Assembly: GCF_030929555.1 (NCBI RefSeq)
Contig: NZ_JAVFVT010000009.1
Span: forward strand, 1 to 64,000
Reading direction: 5' to 3'
Length of the DNA: 64,000 nt
Source: Paenibacillus sp. LHD-117
GTDB taxonomy: Bacteria; Bacillota; Bacilli; Paenibacillales; Paenibacillaceae
Below the pieces are notes generated by a model. That model made no database searches. It was not told the origin of the DNA and was given only the letters and a program-made list of their open reading frames with translations. The position numbers and the translations under genes are program-made. Shown piece after piece: positions 8,479-16,676 of the stretch. Positions within the stretch are counted from its first letter, which is position 1, and each line of letters starts with the position of its first letter.

Positions 8479-9189
8479 ATGACAACTACGCGTATATGGC
8501 TCGCGGGAGCAATGGTCGCGGCGCTGGCCGCCATGCTGCTGATGAGCGGCTGCAATGCGGCGATGGACTCCGATAAGACGGACATCGAGGCCCACTCCGT
8601 CGATCACGAAGGGCACGCGAAGATGCTGCGGGATCCGAACGTCATTCCGAGCGAGAACGGAATCAAGCAGCAGACGACGAATCGCCAGGGCAGCACTACG
8701 AACGGCATGGGCACTTCCGTCTATAGCACGATCGGCAGCTCCGGCCTGCACGCGACCGGTTTCTCCGCGCATTTGGAATCCCGGCTGAGCGGCGCGGGCA
8801 TCCCGGACGTCAAGGTATTCGTCTTCGACGATACGGTCGTGCTCGCCACGGCGAAACGTACGGCGTCCGCCTCGCATTACGACAGCGTGCAGATGAAGCT
8901 TCTAAGTCCGACCGAAGGCTTATCCGGACAAGGAACGGCGCCGGGTCAAGGCCTCGGCGGCATGAGCGGCACGGATGAGTCCGCGCATGACAATCTGTCG
9001 ATGGCTGCCGAACAGATCAAAGGTTTTATGGGCGGAGGAGACGTGCGGGTGCTAACCGTCGAGAGCGACAAAGCCGTTCGGATGATCGACAAAATCCGGA
9101 AGGACGCAACCGCGGCGAAGCTGTCGCCGGCGATGGTGGCGGCCGACATTCGCTCGCTGCTGGAGCTGGTTCAGCGCGGAGGACGCTAG
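8479..9189 (+). CDS. YhcN/YlaJ-family sporulation lipoprotein
   Basis: 236 residues with a lipoprotein signal (lipobox MSGC, Cys at 25) and the YhcN/YlaJ-type C-terminal part (about 90-233). A Gly-rich loop (about 140-160) interrupts the domain. Family members are found in the spore inner membrane of Bacillus, and YlaJ takes part in germination. GGAGGATGATGACGA precedes the ATG. Monocistronic; tRNA-Asp follows with its own promoter. Confidence 0.85.
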   Translation: MTTTRIWLAGAMVAALAAMLLMSGCNAAMDSDKTDIEAHSVDHEGHAKMLRDPNVIPSENGIKQQTTNRQGSTTNGMGTSVYSTIGSSGLHATGFSAHLESRLSGAGIPDVKVFVFDDTVVLATAKRTASASHYDSVQMKLLSPTEGLSGQGTAPGQGLGGMSGTDESAHDNLSMAAEQIKGFMGGGDVRVLTVESDKAVRMIDKIRKDATAAKLSPAMVAADIRSLLELVQRGGR

Positions 9190-9204
9190 CCCTAAAAAAG
9201 AAGC

Positions 9205-9234
9205 TTGCCAAAACTTGTCCTATCGTGATAAGAT
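9205..9234 (+). promoter_or_regulatory. Probable sigma-A promoter for tRNA-Asp
   Basis: TTGCCA, 18 bp, TAAGAT, ending 36 bp before the tRNA. A small hairpin (GTGTCT GCG AGACAC) lies between promoter and tRNA. Confidence 0.55.
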
Positions 9235-9270
9235 ACTTCTTGTGTCTGCGAGACACAAACTTTGAAGTGT

Positions 9271-9347
9271 GGAGCCGTGGTGTAGAGGCCTAACATGCCT
9301 GCCTGTCACGCAGGAGACCGCGGGTTCGAATCCCGTCGGCTCCGCCA
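9271..9347 (+). tRNA. tRNA-Asp (anticodon GTC)
   Basis: 77 bases with encoded CCA. Acceptor stem GGAGCCG / CGGCTCC, anticodon loop CTGTCAC with GTC, and T-loop GGTTCGAATCC are all present. A Q-modified wobble base (G34) is expected, which is the substrate of the neighbouring gluQ product. Confidence 0.98.
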
Positions 9348-9379
9348 TTTGAAGTTCATACATACGATTTATACCTAAC

Positions 9380-9404
9380 AGAGCGGCGATGCTGCTCTTT
9401 TTTT
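9380..9404 (+). terminator. Terminator after tRNA-Asp
   Basis: AGAGCGGC GAT GCTGCTCT stem followed by seven T. It ends the tRNA transcript just before gluQ. Confidence 0.75.
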
Positions 9405-9432
9405 GCATTCCGAGGGAGTGTGGGACAAGTCC

Positions 9433-10422
9433 ATGTCTGATGCATCTAACCTTCAAAATAGAATCCGCCGCGGGCGATTCGCGCCTACGCCATCCGGGCT
9501 GCTGCATATCGGAAACGCCTTCGCCGCGCTTGCTGCCTGGCTGCAAATCCGGCAAGCCGGAGGCGAGTTTCTGCTGCGGATCGAGGATATCGACAAACCG
9601 AGGTCGCGCCCTGCTTTCGCCGATCAACAGCAGGACGACCTGTTGTGGCTCGGCCTGGACTGGGACGAGGGACCGCGAGTCGGCGGACCGCACACCCACT
9701 ACGAGCAGAGCAAACGCGAAGAGCTATACGAAGCCGCGCTGGATCAGCTTCGTCTAGCCGGGAAGCTGTACCCTTGTTATTGCAGCCGTGCGGAGCTTGC
9801 TTCCATCGCCAGCGCCCCGCACGGCTTGTCGTCCGAAGGCGCAGCTTACCCCGGTTTCTGCAGCCAACTTACAGAGGAGGAGCAGGCAGCCAAGGCGATC
9901 GCCAAAGAACCCGCCATCCGCTTCAGGATGCCGGGCGCTCCGATTTCGTTCATGGACGCTTTTGCGGGCAAACAAACCTACGACGGCGACGCGCTGGGAG
10001 ACTTCGTCGTGAAACGCGCCGACGGCATGTTCAGCTATCAGCTTGCGGTCGTCGTCGACGATGCGGCCATGGGAATAACGGACGTGGTTCGCGGAGCGGA
10101 TCTGCTTGACTCCACGCCTAGGCAGCTTGCCCTCTACGCAGCGCTCGACCTTCGGCCGCCGGCCTTCGCCCATGTGCCGCTGCTCGGCGACGCCGGCGGC
10201 GAGCGGCTGTCCAAGCGGAATAAGTCGCTTACTTTGGCGGCGCTGCGAGAGGAGGGGGTGAGGCCCGAACGACTCATCGGGCTGATCGGTTACGTGGCGG
10301 GATGGTTGGAGGCACCGGAGGCAGCCAGCGCTGCCGAGCTGATCCCTCGTTTCGCCCCGCTCCGCACCGGCCACGAGCCTCTGCCGATCGGCGATGACTT
10401 GCTGCGCTGGCTACGGCAGTAG
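9433..10422 (+). CDS. gluQ: Glutamyl-Q tRNA(Asp) synthetase
   Basis: 329 residues, a GluRS catalytic core without an anticodon-binding domain, as in GluQ-RS. It attaches glutamate to the queuosine base at position 34 of tRNA-Asp. Visible: class I signature HIGN (25-28) in PSGLLHIGNAF, RIEDIDKPR, the zinc-site CYCSRAEL, and the KMSKS equivalent RLSKRNKS. The ATG at 9433 has GGGA 7 bases before it; the in-frame TTG at 9403 lies inside the tRNA terminator. It stands directly downstream of the gene for its own substrate tRNA. Confidence 0.93.
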   Translation: MSDASNLQNRIRRGRFAPTPSGLLHIGNAFAALAAWLQIRQAGGEFLLRIEDIDKPRSRPAFADQQQDDLLWLGLDWDEGPRVGGPHTHYEQSKREELYEAALDQLRLAGKLYPCYCSRAELASIASAPHGLSSEGAAYPGFCSQLTEEEQAAKAIAKEPAIRFRMPGAPISFMDAFAGKQTYDGDALGDFVVKRADGMFSYQLAVVVDDAAMGITDVVRGADLLDSTPRQLALYAALDLRPPAFAHVPLLGDAGGERLSKRNKSLTLAALREEGVRPERLIGLIGYVAGWLEAPEAASAAELIPRFAPLRTGHEPLPIGDDLLRWLRQ

Positions 10423-10462
10423 CATCGCATAGCATCGCAACCTTCATCAACAGTCGACATCA

Positions 10463-10492
10463 AAGCGCCCGGACTCGAGAGAGCCGGGCGCT
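10463..10492 (+). terminator. Hairpin after gluQ
   Basis: Perfect 10-bp stem AAGCGCCCGG / CCGGGCGCTT with a poor T-tail (CTTGTCGCCT). Probable weak terminator. Confidence 0.5.
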
Positions 10493-10579
10493 TGTCGCCT
10501 AAAGATACAATTCGATGGCAATCGTTTGAGATGGCTAACGGCTACAATAGCCTTTATTCGTCTCAAATCGGCTGTTCAC

Positions 10580-10674
10580 AAATTCTAACGGAGCTGGAGA
10601 CTGCAATTGGCAATCAAACATGGCCATTTCCATTGAAATCCGTCCAATAAGTGCGCGTAGCTCCGTTAGAATTT
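10580..10674. repeat. Intergenic inverted repeat with TAACGGA core
   Basis: Sixteen-base arms AAATTCTAACGGAGCT (10580-10595) and its exact complement (10659-10674) enclose about 63 bp of non-coding DNA. A further CTCCGTTAG copy follows near 10711. The same TAACGGA/TCCGTTA core recurs five times at 22930-23210. The rest of the 10423-10794 spacer holds no convincing gene. Confidence 0.75.
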
Positions 10675-10765
10675 TAAAAAAGGCCTAATAGGCAGAATAA
10701 CGGCGGTGCGCTCCGTTAGCCCTCCGATCGATAAGGAGTATGATTTGAGTGAGCGCCGAAGTCGC

Positions 10766-10792
10766 GATGGTTACGGTCATTTCGGAGCGATC
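10766..10792. repeat. Dispersed repeat GGTTACGG...TTTCGGAGCGAT, copy 1
   Basis: A 25-bp sequence (ATGGTTACGG followed by TCATTTCGGAGCGAT) that recurs near 23131 and, with one change, near 23216. Here it abuts the stop codon of the minus-strand DUF2277 gene, as the third copy abuts the stop of the ABC exporter gene. Confidence 0.8.
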
Positions 10793-10794
10793 TT

Positions 10795-11079
10795 CTAGTC
10801 GTCCGCAGGTTTTATGCCGAACCGCTTCGCGTTGCGTTCGCGGGCGCGTTCGATCTCGGTCTCGCGGTTGCGCGGCTCCGAGTTTGTGACAAGCGAGTCC
10901 AGCAGTCGCTGGGAAACTTCCGTCACTTCCGCCACTGCACGGCGGAAAGCCTCTTCATTTGCTTTGGAGGGCTGGATGAAGCCCGATATTTTCCGAACGT
11001 ACTGCAAGGCTGCCGCCTCTATCTCGTCAGGCGTCGCCGCGGGTTCGAAATTAAACAGCTGCTTGATATTTCTGCACAT
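10795..11079 (-). CDS. DUF2277 family protein
   Basis: 94 residues beginning MCRNIKQLFNFEPAATPDEI, which matches the small DUF2277 family. Mostly helical and charged; no catalytic motif, signal peptide or membrane segment. Function unknown. It has a GGAGG site before the ATG, stands alone, and lies between the repeat spacer and yjbQ. Confidence 0.85.
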   Translation of the reverse strand: MCRNIKQLFNFEPAATPDEIEAAALQYVRKISGFIQPSKANEEAFRRAVAEVTEVSQRLLDSLVTNSEPRNRETEIERARERNAKRFGIKPADD

Positions 11080-11166
11080 GGTTTATTGCCTCCTCGTGTC
11101 CGGCCTGTTTACCGGCAAATCGCTAGTCCGCGGAAGATTGCCCTTTTCGATTCCGTATTCAAAGTC

Positions 11167-11565
11167 CTAGCCGCCAATAACCTTCACCATAAACTTCCGT
11201 CTGCGCGGTCCGTCGAATTCGCAGAAGTAGATGCCTTGCCACGTTCCGAGCACAAGCTTCCGCTCGTGAACGAGGACCGTCTGGCTCGTCCCCGTTGTAA
11301 TCGCCTTCAGATGCGCCGCTGTATTGCCCTCGGCATGCCGGTCGAGCGGATGCTCCCACGGATACAGCTCGTCGAAGCGCCGCAGCACGTCCCGCACGAC
11401 GTCGGGGTCGGCGTTCTCGTTAATGGCCATGCCCGCCGTCGTATGCGGGCAATATACGATCGCGTATCCCTCGCGCACGCCGCTCTCCCGCACCGCCTCC
11501 CGCACGAAATCCGTTACGTCGATCATCCCGTCCCTGCTTGTCGTGGAGATTTCGAACGTTCTCAT
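11167..11565 (-). CDS. YjbQ/UPF0047 family protein
   Basis: 132 residues. The family signature is clear: [30 protein letters not shown] and [15 protein letters not shown]. Some members show weak thiamine-phosphate synthase activity; the true role is unsettled. The start at ATG 11565 lies 2 bases after the stop of the upstream arsR-type gene, with GGAG inside the end of that gene, so translation is probably coupled. The longer frame back to 11595 has no suitable site. Confidence 0.9.
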   Translation of the reverse strand: MRTFEISTTSRDGMIDVTDFVREAVRESGVREGYAIVYCPHTTAGMAINENADPDVVRDVLRRFDELYPWEHPLDRHAEGNTAAHLKAITTGTSQTVLVHERKLVLGTWQGIYFCEFDGPRRRKFMVKVIGG

Positions 11566-11567
11566 CG

Positions 11568-12164
11568 TTATTTCAGCTCCTCCCACTTCGTCCACAACTC
11601 GCGCGGGTTCAATTCGTACGTCTCGTTCTCGCGGAACATGAACTGGTGCATAATAAACTCCCTGCGAATCGTCGCGAAATCGTTATGATAAAGTTTAATG
11701 AACGCGTTAATCTCCGATTCCCCGTACTCGCGCCCGCTCTCCAGCTTGGAGACGACATGCTCCAGCACGATCAGCTTCTTCTTCAGCTGGCTCGGAATGC
11801 TCTTCAGCTTCCCGTCCGCTGCGAAGAAATTCCGGATGACCGATTCCTTCACGCGTACGTACTCTTCTTGTTCCATAACATCCTCTCCCCTCGATTTGAA
11901 TATTAGCCTTTCCACACCAGCCGCCCCTTGCTTCAAAAAATAGGGATTCAAACAAAAATAGATCGTGTTTTTGTCTCGTCTCTCATGAATGAGACTCGCT
12001 TCCCTCAGCTTCGCCGCGTGGAACGTGATCGTCGCCGGCGTTACGGACAGCTTCTCCGCCAGCACCTGCCCGTTCAGTTCGCCATCGGCGAGCAGGACGA
12101 GCATTCGAACCCGAGTCACGTCGGACAACGCTTTATGGTATTTCACGACTTTATCCAGCTGCAT
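11568..12164 (-). CDS. ArsR-type regulator with C-terminal DUF2087
   Basis: 198 residues. N-terminal winged helix (about 1-80; [25 protein letters not shown], recognition region [18 protein letters not shown]) without an obvious CxC metal site, so the effector is probably not a metal bound at that position. C-terminal DUF2087 (about 105-185; [41 protein letters not shown]). Promoter-distal yjbQ is co-transcribed. A long AT-rich dyad 24 bp before the start is the likely autoregulatory operator. Confidence 0.85.
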   Translation of the reverse strand: MQLDKVVKYHKALSDVTRVRMLVLLADGELNGQVLAEKLSVTPATITFHAAKLREASLIHERRDKNTIYFCLNPYFLKQGAAGVERLIFKSRGEDVMEQEEYVRVKESVIRNFFAADGKLKSIPSQLKKKLIVLEHVVSKLESGREYGESEINAFIKLYHNDFATIRREFIMHQFMFRENETYELNPRELWTKWEELK

Positions 12165-12187
12165 GGCGCCATCCGCCTTTCGAAAGT

Positions 12188-12225
12188 TAATTTAACAATA
12201 ATCTAATTAGATATATATTAAATTA
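12188..12225. promoter_or_regulatory. AT-rich dyad upstream of the ArsR-type gene, probable operator
   Basis: TAATTTAA, 7 bases, the palindrome CTAATTAG, 7 bases, TTAAATTA: three elements in exact two-fold symmetry over 38 bp. It stands out in G+C-rich surroundings and lies in the promoter position of the arsR-yjbQ operon. Confidence 0.6.
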
Positions 12226-12334
12226 CATGAGCGAGAGCTGTTTGTCAATCGCCAGTCAAGCTCTTTCCGAATGAAAATAGGCCGGGATTCTCATAATAGA
12301 TTCAATACTTTTGGATTCGGAGGTTGGCAGGAAA

Positions 12335-12565
12335 TTGAGGATTATTCTACTATCGTTGACGCTCTTCCTTCTTAGCGTCGGTTTTGTCTTTGCGATGGAT
12401 CTGCTGGTGGGATTTCCAGTACACGTGTCGTTCAGCAACATATGGCTGCCGTACGAATCGATGGTGGGCGAGGAAATTGCCGTGCTCGTTCTCCTCTTTC
12501 TGTATTCGGCGGCTCACTACGCGTACATTCATTTCAGAAAAAAGAAAAAGGCTCAGCAACGCTAG
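12335..12565 (+). CDS. Small membrane protein of unknown function
   Basis: About 76 residues: two hydrophobic helices (near 3-22 and 46-66) and a basic tail (HFRKKKKAQQR). Possible starts are TTG 12335 or TTG 12311; GGAGG lies 11 bases before the former. No family recognised. Its stop codon overlaps the stop codon of gerAB on the other strand, inside the palindrome CGGCTAGCCCCTAGCCG. Coding is supported by good composition and length but not by homology. Confidence 0.5.
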   Translation: MRIILLSLTLFLLSVGFVFAMDLLVGFPVHVSFSNIWLPYESMVGEEIAVLVLLFLYSAAHYAYIHFRKKKKAQQR

Positions 12566-13659
12566 CGGCTAGCCCCTAGCCGTTGGCGCACCATCGCCGC
12601 GATCAGCAGGAAGCCGGGCAGAATCGCCCCGAACAACATAAACATCGTATATAATAGAATATCTCCTTCCTCGATTTGTTCAGCGAAATCACCCGACAGC
12701 ATAACGGAGATCAATAAAATGATGATACCCGCCGGCTGAACGAGCTTCCGGTAATCCGAAATTCGGAATACATCCGTGATCGACATGACGGCAGCATAAT
12801 AAAAGATGGCTACCTTAAAAAAATCCCCAATAATGAGCGTCAGAACGACAATGACGTCCAGCCGCTGAATGAATTCGCCGATGTTGATCAGGCTGATCGT
12901 ATTCCGCAAAGGAAACGTGGACCGAGCTGCGATATCCGCGCCAAGCACGGCAATATTCAGCGAGGTCGTGTAGCTCAAGAGAAAGCTGCTGAGCAGCACG
13001 GCAACGAATCCCGCTCGAATGCCTTGACGCATCCGATTCAAATAGGGCAGCACCATCGTGAAACATACCACTTCTTCATGGGGGAACTGGAACGTCTGCT
13101 TCAGTGTCGTCTCGATGACGGGACCGAGGCCGTTGCCCAATACGGGCAGCAGCCGTTTGACATCGATGACACCGGCAAAAAACAGCAAGAAACTACTGAT
13201 AACGCCGAGCACGATCAGAATGAACAAAAAAATCTGCCCCGTTCTCGCCAATACCTCGATTCCTTTTGTTAACACGTAACCTATGGATACGATCATAATC
13301 GCGTTAATAGCGATTACGGGGGTCTGGTCAAGAACCGAGCTTGCGATCAAATCGCCTCCCTCTCGCAAATCCCTTGCGGCGCCATGAATGAAAAAGAGGA
13401 CATACAGAAGCCCGATCGCTCCCCCTGTCCATTTCCCCAGTATTTTTCTGACATATCCGGTGAGCGGAAGCTCCGGGTAACGACGGTATAACGAGACGTA
13501 GACCCAAAACAAGGCCATGCCGCCGAGCGATCCGAGCAATATCGTAAGCCATGCGTCTTTTTCCGCTTTCATGGCCAATACGCGCAAGATCGAAGTTCCC
13601 ATGTCGAACAGCACGATTAACGAAAATAGCTGGCCCGGGCCGATCTTTGCTTTCTCCAT
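12562..13659 (-). CDS. Spore germination protein, GerAB permease family
   Basis: 365 residues with about ten membrane helices, of the endospore germination permease (APC superfamily) type. In GerA receptors the B subunit binds the nutrient germinant in the spore inner membrane. Third gene of the A-C-B operon, 31 bp after the C subunit. The germinant cannot be told from sequence. Confidence 0.92.
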   Translation of the reverse strand: MEKAKIGPGQLFSLIVLFDMGTSILRVLAMKAEKDAWLTILLGSLGGMALFWVYVSLYRRYPELPLTGYVRKILGKWTGGAIGLLYVLFFIHGAARDLREGGDLIASSVLDQTPVIAINAIMIVSIGYVLTKGIEVLARTGQIFLFILIVLGVISSFLLFFAGVIDVKRLLPVLGNGLGPVIETTLKQTFQFPHEEVVCFTMVLPYLNRMRQGIRAGFVAVLLSSFLLSYTTSLNIAVLGADIAARSTFPLRNTISLINIGEFIQRLDVIVVLTLIIGDFFKVAIFYYAAVMSITDVFRISDYRKLVQPAGIIILLISVMLSGDFAEQIEEGDILLYTMFMLFGAILPGFLLIAAMVRQRLGASR

Positions 13660-13690
13660 TTCGATTCACCGCTCTCTGTCCTTCGATTTA

Positions 13691-14908
13691 CTATTGCTTC
13701 GGCTCAGGCTGCTTTTCTTTGAACATGTATGGCCTCGCCACCATTCCCGTTCTTCGGATCGACGAATCGACCTCTATTTCCACCTTGCAGGACGGAAAGA
13801 TGTTCGCCCAGTCCTCCTCCATCGTTTTCCAAACCTTCGGATTGGACCGCTCCAACGCTTCCCCGAAACCTACGACATCCGTTTTCAGCTCTTGGGCTTT
13901 CTTTACGCCCGCCAGCACGATTCGGCTTGTTTCCTCGTTCCACTTCTGCTCGAAATCGCGGATCGTTGCCGACTTGCTCAAATCGACGGAACACATCGCT
14001 TCCTCAATGAACCCGACTTGGTGGATATGAATGTTCATCTCGGGACGTTCGCCCGCAAGTCTGGCATTCAACTTGATTTTCGAATGAAGGAGCTCGATCG
14101 CCACGGCGTCGCTAATGTCTTCGCAATCGACATTAACCACCGTGCTTTTTATTTTATTGTTGAGCCAAGTAATGCCCCGAGCCGCGTCTCCGTTTGCCCA
14201 GCCGGCAAGCTTCCCATCCTTGAATAGAGCCATACCGCTCGCCAGCAGTTGGGAGGGAGGGGTTGTTCGTTTCAGGTTGTTGACGCCTTGTCCGGTTTGT
14301 ATGCTGCCCGTAAGCTTGATTCCGCTTATAACGGTACTTTTCTCTTTGCTCATCAGACCGCGGATGATATCCGTGATCTCCGTCTCGAAGCCTTCGCCAA
14401 GCACCTTGCCCGAAACTTTCAATTTGCCTAACAACGCATTGGCGGGAATGAGTTCGAGCGGGGTAACCGTTCGCAAGATCGATTCGGCAGTCGTGCGTTT
14501 GGCGATGAAGACACGCGTCGTCATGCGGGGTTCGGGATCCCGCTCCATTAGATCGAACACTTCCCCGATGCTTTCCTTTGCCAGCTCTTCCCCGATGACG
14601 AGTACGCGCAAATGCTGGCCGGTTATTCTGCGGGGAACCAGCTTGGACGCTTTTCTTACCGCTTCCAGCAATGTCTTTCCCGTCCCCGAATAGACGACGA
14701 CCGGCGTGTTGCCTGCTGCTTTGAGGCCCGCGATTTCCTGGGCGTTTACAAGCTGGAAAGAGAACCGGTATTCTTTTTTGCCGGGTACTTTGTCGACTCC
14801 TTCGGCCAAAGCCAGGGACAAATCGTTCATCTCCCGGTAATTCCAGCAGCCTGTCAACATAAACAGGATAAGCCCCGCGCAAACGGAAATCCCGAATTTA
14901 CGATTCAC
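13691..14908 (-). CDS. Spore germination lipoprotein, Ger(x)C family
   Basis: 405 residues. Lipoprotein signal with lipobox LTGC (Cys 21) followed by WNYREMNDLSLALAEGVDK, the standard Ger(x)C opening. The C-terminal half is the conserved GerAC domain. GTG start with AAAGGAGG 8 bases before it. It overlaps the end of the A-subunit gene by 11 bp, so translation is probably coupled. Confidence 0.93.
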   Translation of the reverse strand: MNRKFGISVCAGLILFMLTGCWNYREMNDLSLALAEGVDKVPGKKEYRFSFQLVNAQEIAGLKAAGNTPVVVYSGTGKTLLEAVRKASKLVPRRITGQHLRVLVIGEELAKESIGEVFDLMERDPEPRMTTRVFIAKRTTAESILRTVTPLELIPANALLGKLKVSGKVLGEGFETEITDIIRGLMSKEKSTVISGIKLTGSIQTGQGVNNLKRTTPPSQLLASGMALFKDGKLAGWANGDAARGITWLNNKIKSTVVNVDCEDISDAVAIELLHSKIKLNARLAGERPEMNIHIHQVGFIEEAMCSVDLSKSATIRDFEQKWNEETSRIVLAGVKKAQELKTDVVGFGEALERSNPKVWKTMEEDWANIFPSCKVEIEVDSSIRRTGMVARPYMFKEKQPEPKQ

Positions 14909-16472
14909 GTTGTCCGCCTCCTTTGGCCGATTGCGAACGATTCTCTTGCATTTTGTTGGGTACGCGCAACAACGTATCCTTCTGGCCGTTCAGTCCAAAC
15001 GGGGCGAACGGCGATAGATAAGGCGTGCCGAACGAACGCAGGCTGGCCAAATGCGCCACGAGCAGGATCACACCCATAATGACCCCGTAGAAACCAAACG
15101 TAGCCGCGGCGATCATCATCGGGAATCGGATGATTCGGGATGAAGTGGATAACGTGAATCCGGGTATCGTGAAGCTGGCAATGCCGGTAAAGGCAACGAT
15201 AATTACCATCATCGCCGTTACGATTCCGGCCTCGACGGCAGCTTGCCCGAGCACGATCGCCCCGACGATGGATACGGCTTGTCCTATCGCCCTGGGCATG
15301 CGCGTGCCCGCCTCCCGTATGATTTCAAACGCTACCTCCATCAGCATGGCCTCGAATAACACGGGGAGCGGCACGCCTTCCCGTTGAGCCAGCAAATTGA
15401 TGGCAAGCGGCGTCGGTATCATCTCTTGATGATGGGTGGTTACCGCAATATAAGCCGAAGGCAGCAGAATCAGGATAAAGAAGCTGAAGTATCGGATCAT
15501 CCGCAGGAATACGGCAAAGTCGGCCCGCTGGTAATAATCATCGGCCGCTTTGAAGAAATGGGAAAAGGTCGTCGGCAAGATGAGCGTGTTCGGCGTTCCG
15601 TCCACAAGCACGGCAATGCGCCCTTCCAGCAAGTTGCAAGACGCAATATCGGGACGTTCCGTATTGTACACGGTCGGAAAAGGCGTTAATGTCTCGTCCT
15701 CGATCAATTGTTCGACGATACCGGATTCGAGCACGGCATCAACTTGTATATCTTTAAGACGGCTTCTGACTTCTTCGACAAGCTTGTCGTCCGCGATGCC
15801 ATGCAAATACAACATGGACACCTCCGTTTGCGACACGGTTCCGATTCGCATCGTTTCCAGCCAGAGATTCGGACTTTTTAATCTGCGCCTGATCAGCGAA
15901 ACGTTGGTCCCGATCGATTCGGTGAAGCTGTCTCTGGGACCGCGAATGTTGACTTCCGTGATCGGCTCCGAGATGTCACGCCGTTCGCCTCCCCTCAAAT
16001 TAGCGATGATGCTGCCCGCGCAACCGTCGACCATGATCACCGTGTCTCCCGACAATAGAGCGTACAACATGTCGTTCCAATTATGCTGCATTTTAACGTC
16101 GCCGACGGTCAACGACCTTTGCCATATCGCTTCGAAGATTTTTTGGCGGTCGCCCGCATGTTGATTTTCGAGTTCTTCCGGTTGTTCCATAATCGAGCTG
16201 GAGGTGAACTCGTTTATTTTATCCGTGTCCGTCAGCCCTTCCATATACACGGCCGCAACCGGGACATGCGGAAAGTTCGCCATAGCGAAGTAACGGATGA
16301 TCAGATCGGGACTGTTGCCGAGCTGCCTCCTGATCCGCTCGACCGTAACATCAAGCTTCTGTTCGATCGTGGATGTGTCCTTGCGGAAACCTTCCTCGCG
16401 GACGGAATCTTTATGTTTATTGTTCCGTTTCTTTCCTAGCAACCAGCCGAACAGAAGCAACATGTTTTTCAT
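14898..16472 (-). CDS. Spore germination protein, GerAA family
   Basis: 524 residues. Hydrophilic N-terminal domain to about residue 290 (RGPRDSFTESIGTNVSLIRRRLKSPNL, the GerA signature), then several membrane helices (about 320-480) and a short cytoplasmic tail. The A subunit forms the oligomeric ion channel of the receptor. First gene of the operon; GGAGG stands 5 bases before the ATG and a sigma-G-like promoter lies 30 bp upstream. Confidence 0.95.
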   Translation of the reverse strand: MKNMLLLFGWLLGKKRNNKHKDSVREEGFRKDTSTIEQKLDVTVERIRRQLGNSPDLIIRYFAMANFPHVPVAAVYMEGLTDTDKINEFTSSSIMEQPEELENQHAGDRQKIFEAIWQRSLTVGDVKMQHNWNDMLYALLSGDTVIMVDGCAGSIIANLRGGERRDISEPITEVNIRGPRDSFTESIGTNVSLIRRRLKSPNLWLETMRIGTVSQTEVSMLYLHGIADDKLVEEVRSRLKDIQVDAVLESGIVEQLIEDETLTPFPTVYNTERPDIASCNLLEGRIAVLVDGTPNTLILPTTFSHFFKAADDYYQRADFAVFLRMIRYFSFFILILLPSAYIAVTTHHQEMIPTPLAINLLAQREGVPLPVLFEAMLMEVAFEIIREAGTRMPRAIGQAVSIVGAIVLGQAAVEAGIVTAMMVIIVAFTGIASFTIPGFTLSTSSRIIRFPMMIAAATFGFYGVIMGVILLVAHLASLRSFGTPYLSPFAPFGLNGQKDTLLRVPNKMQENRSQSAKGGGQRES

Positions 16473-16501
16473 AGCAACCTCCGTTTGATGCGATCAACGA
16501 A

Positions 16502-16532
16502 TAGTTTGCTAAATTTTCCTTTCCGATATTCG
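16502..16532 (-). promoter_or_regulatory. Probable sigma-G promoter of the gerA operon
   Basis: On the minus strand CGAATA, 18 bp, CAAACTA, close to the sigma-G consensus TGAATA / CATACTA, 30 bp before the gerAA start. Forespore expression fits the gene products. Confidence 0.55.
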
Positions 16533-16578
16533 CCATCCTGACAATCCATGGCTCGTCCCTTGACGAGGAAAACAGAAC

Positions 16579-16606
16579 GGCAGCCGCGTGCCTGCACGCG
16601 GCTGCC
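16579..16606 (-). terminator. Terminator of the sulfatase gene
   Basis: Perfect 13-bp stem GGCAGCCGCGTGC / GCACGCGGCTGCC with a 2-base centre, followed on the minus strand by GTTCTGTTTTCC. Separates the sulfatase from the gerA operon. Confidence 0.65.
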
Positions 16607-16676
16607 GGAATCGCCTATCACGCGGCTCTGCTCGCCGTGCTTGCGAAGGCATTCAATAGAAGAACGGATTAAACCA

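Noticed and set aside
10580-10674. Insertion sequence or transposase remnant
   Set aside because: Inverted repeats are present but there is no transposase frame or clear target duplication in this spacer.
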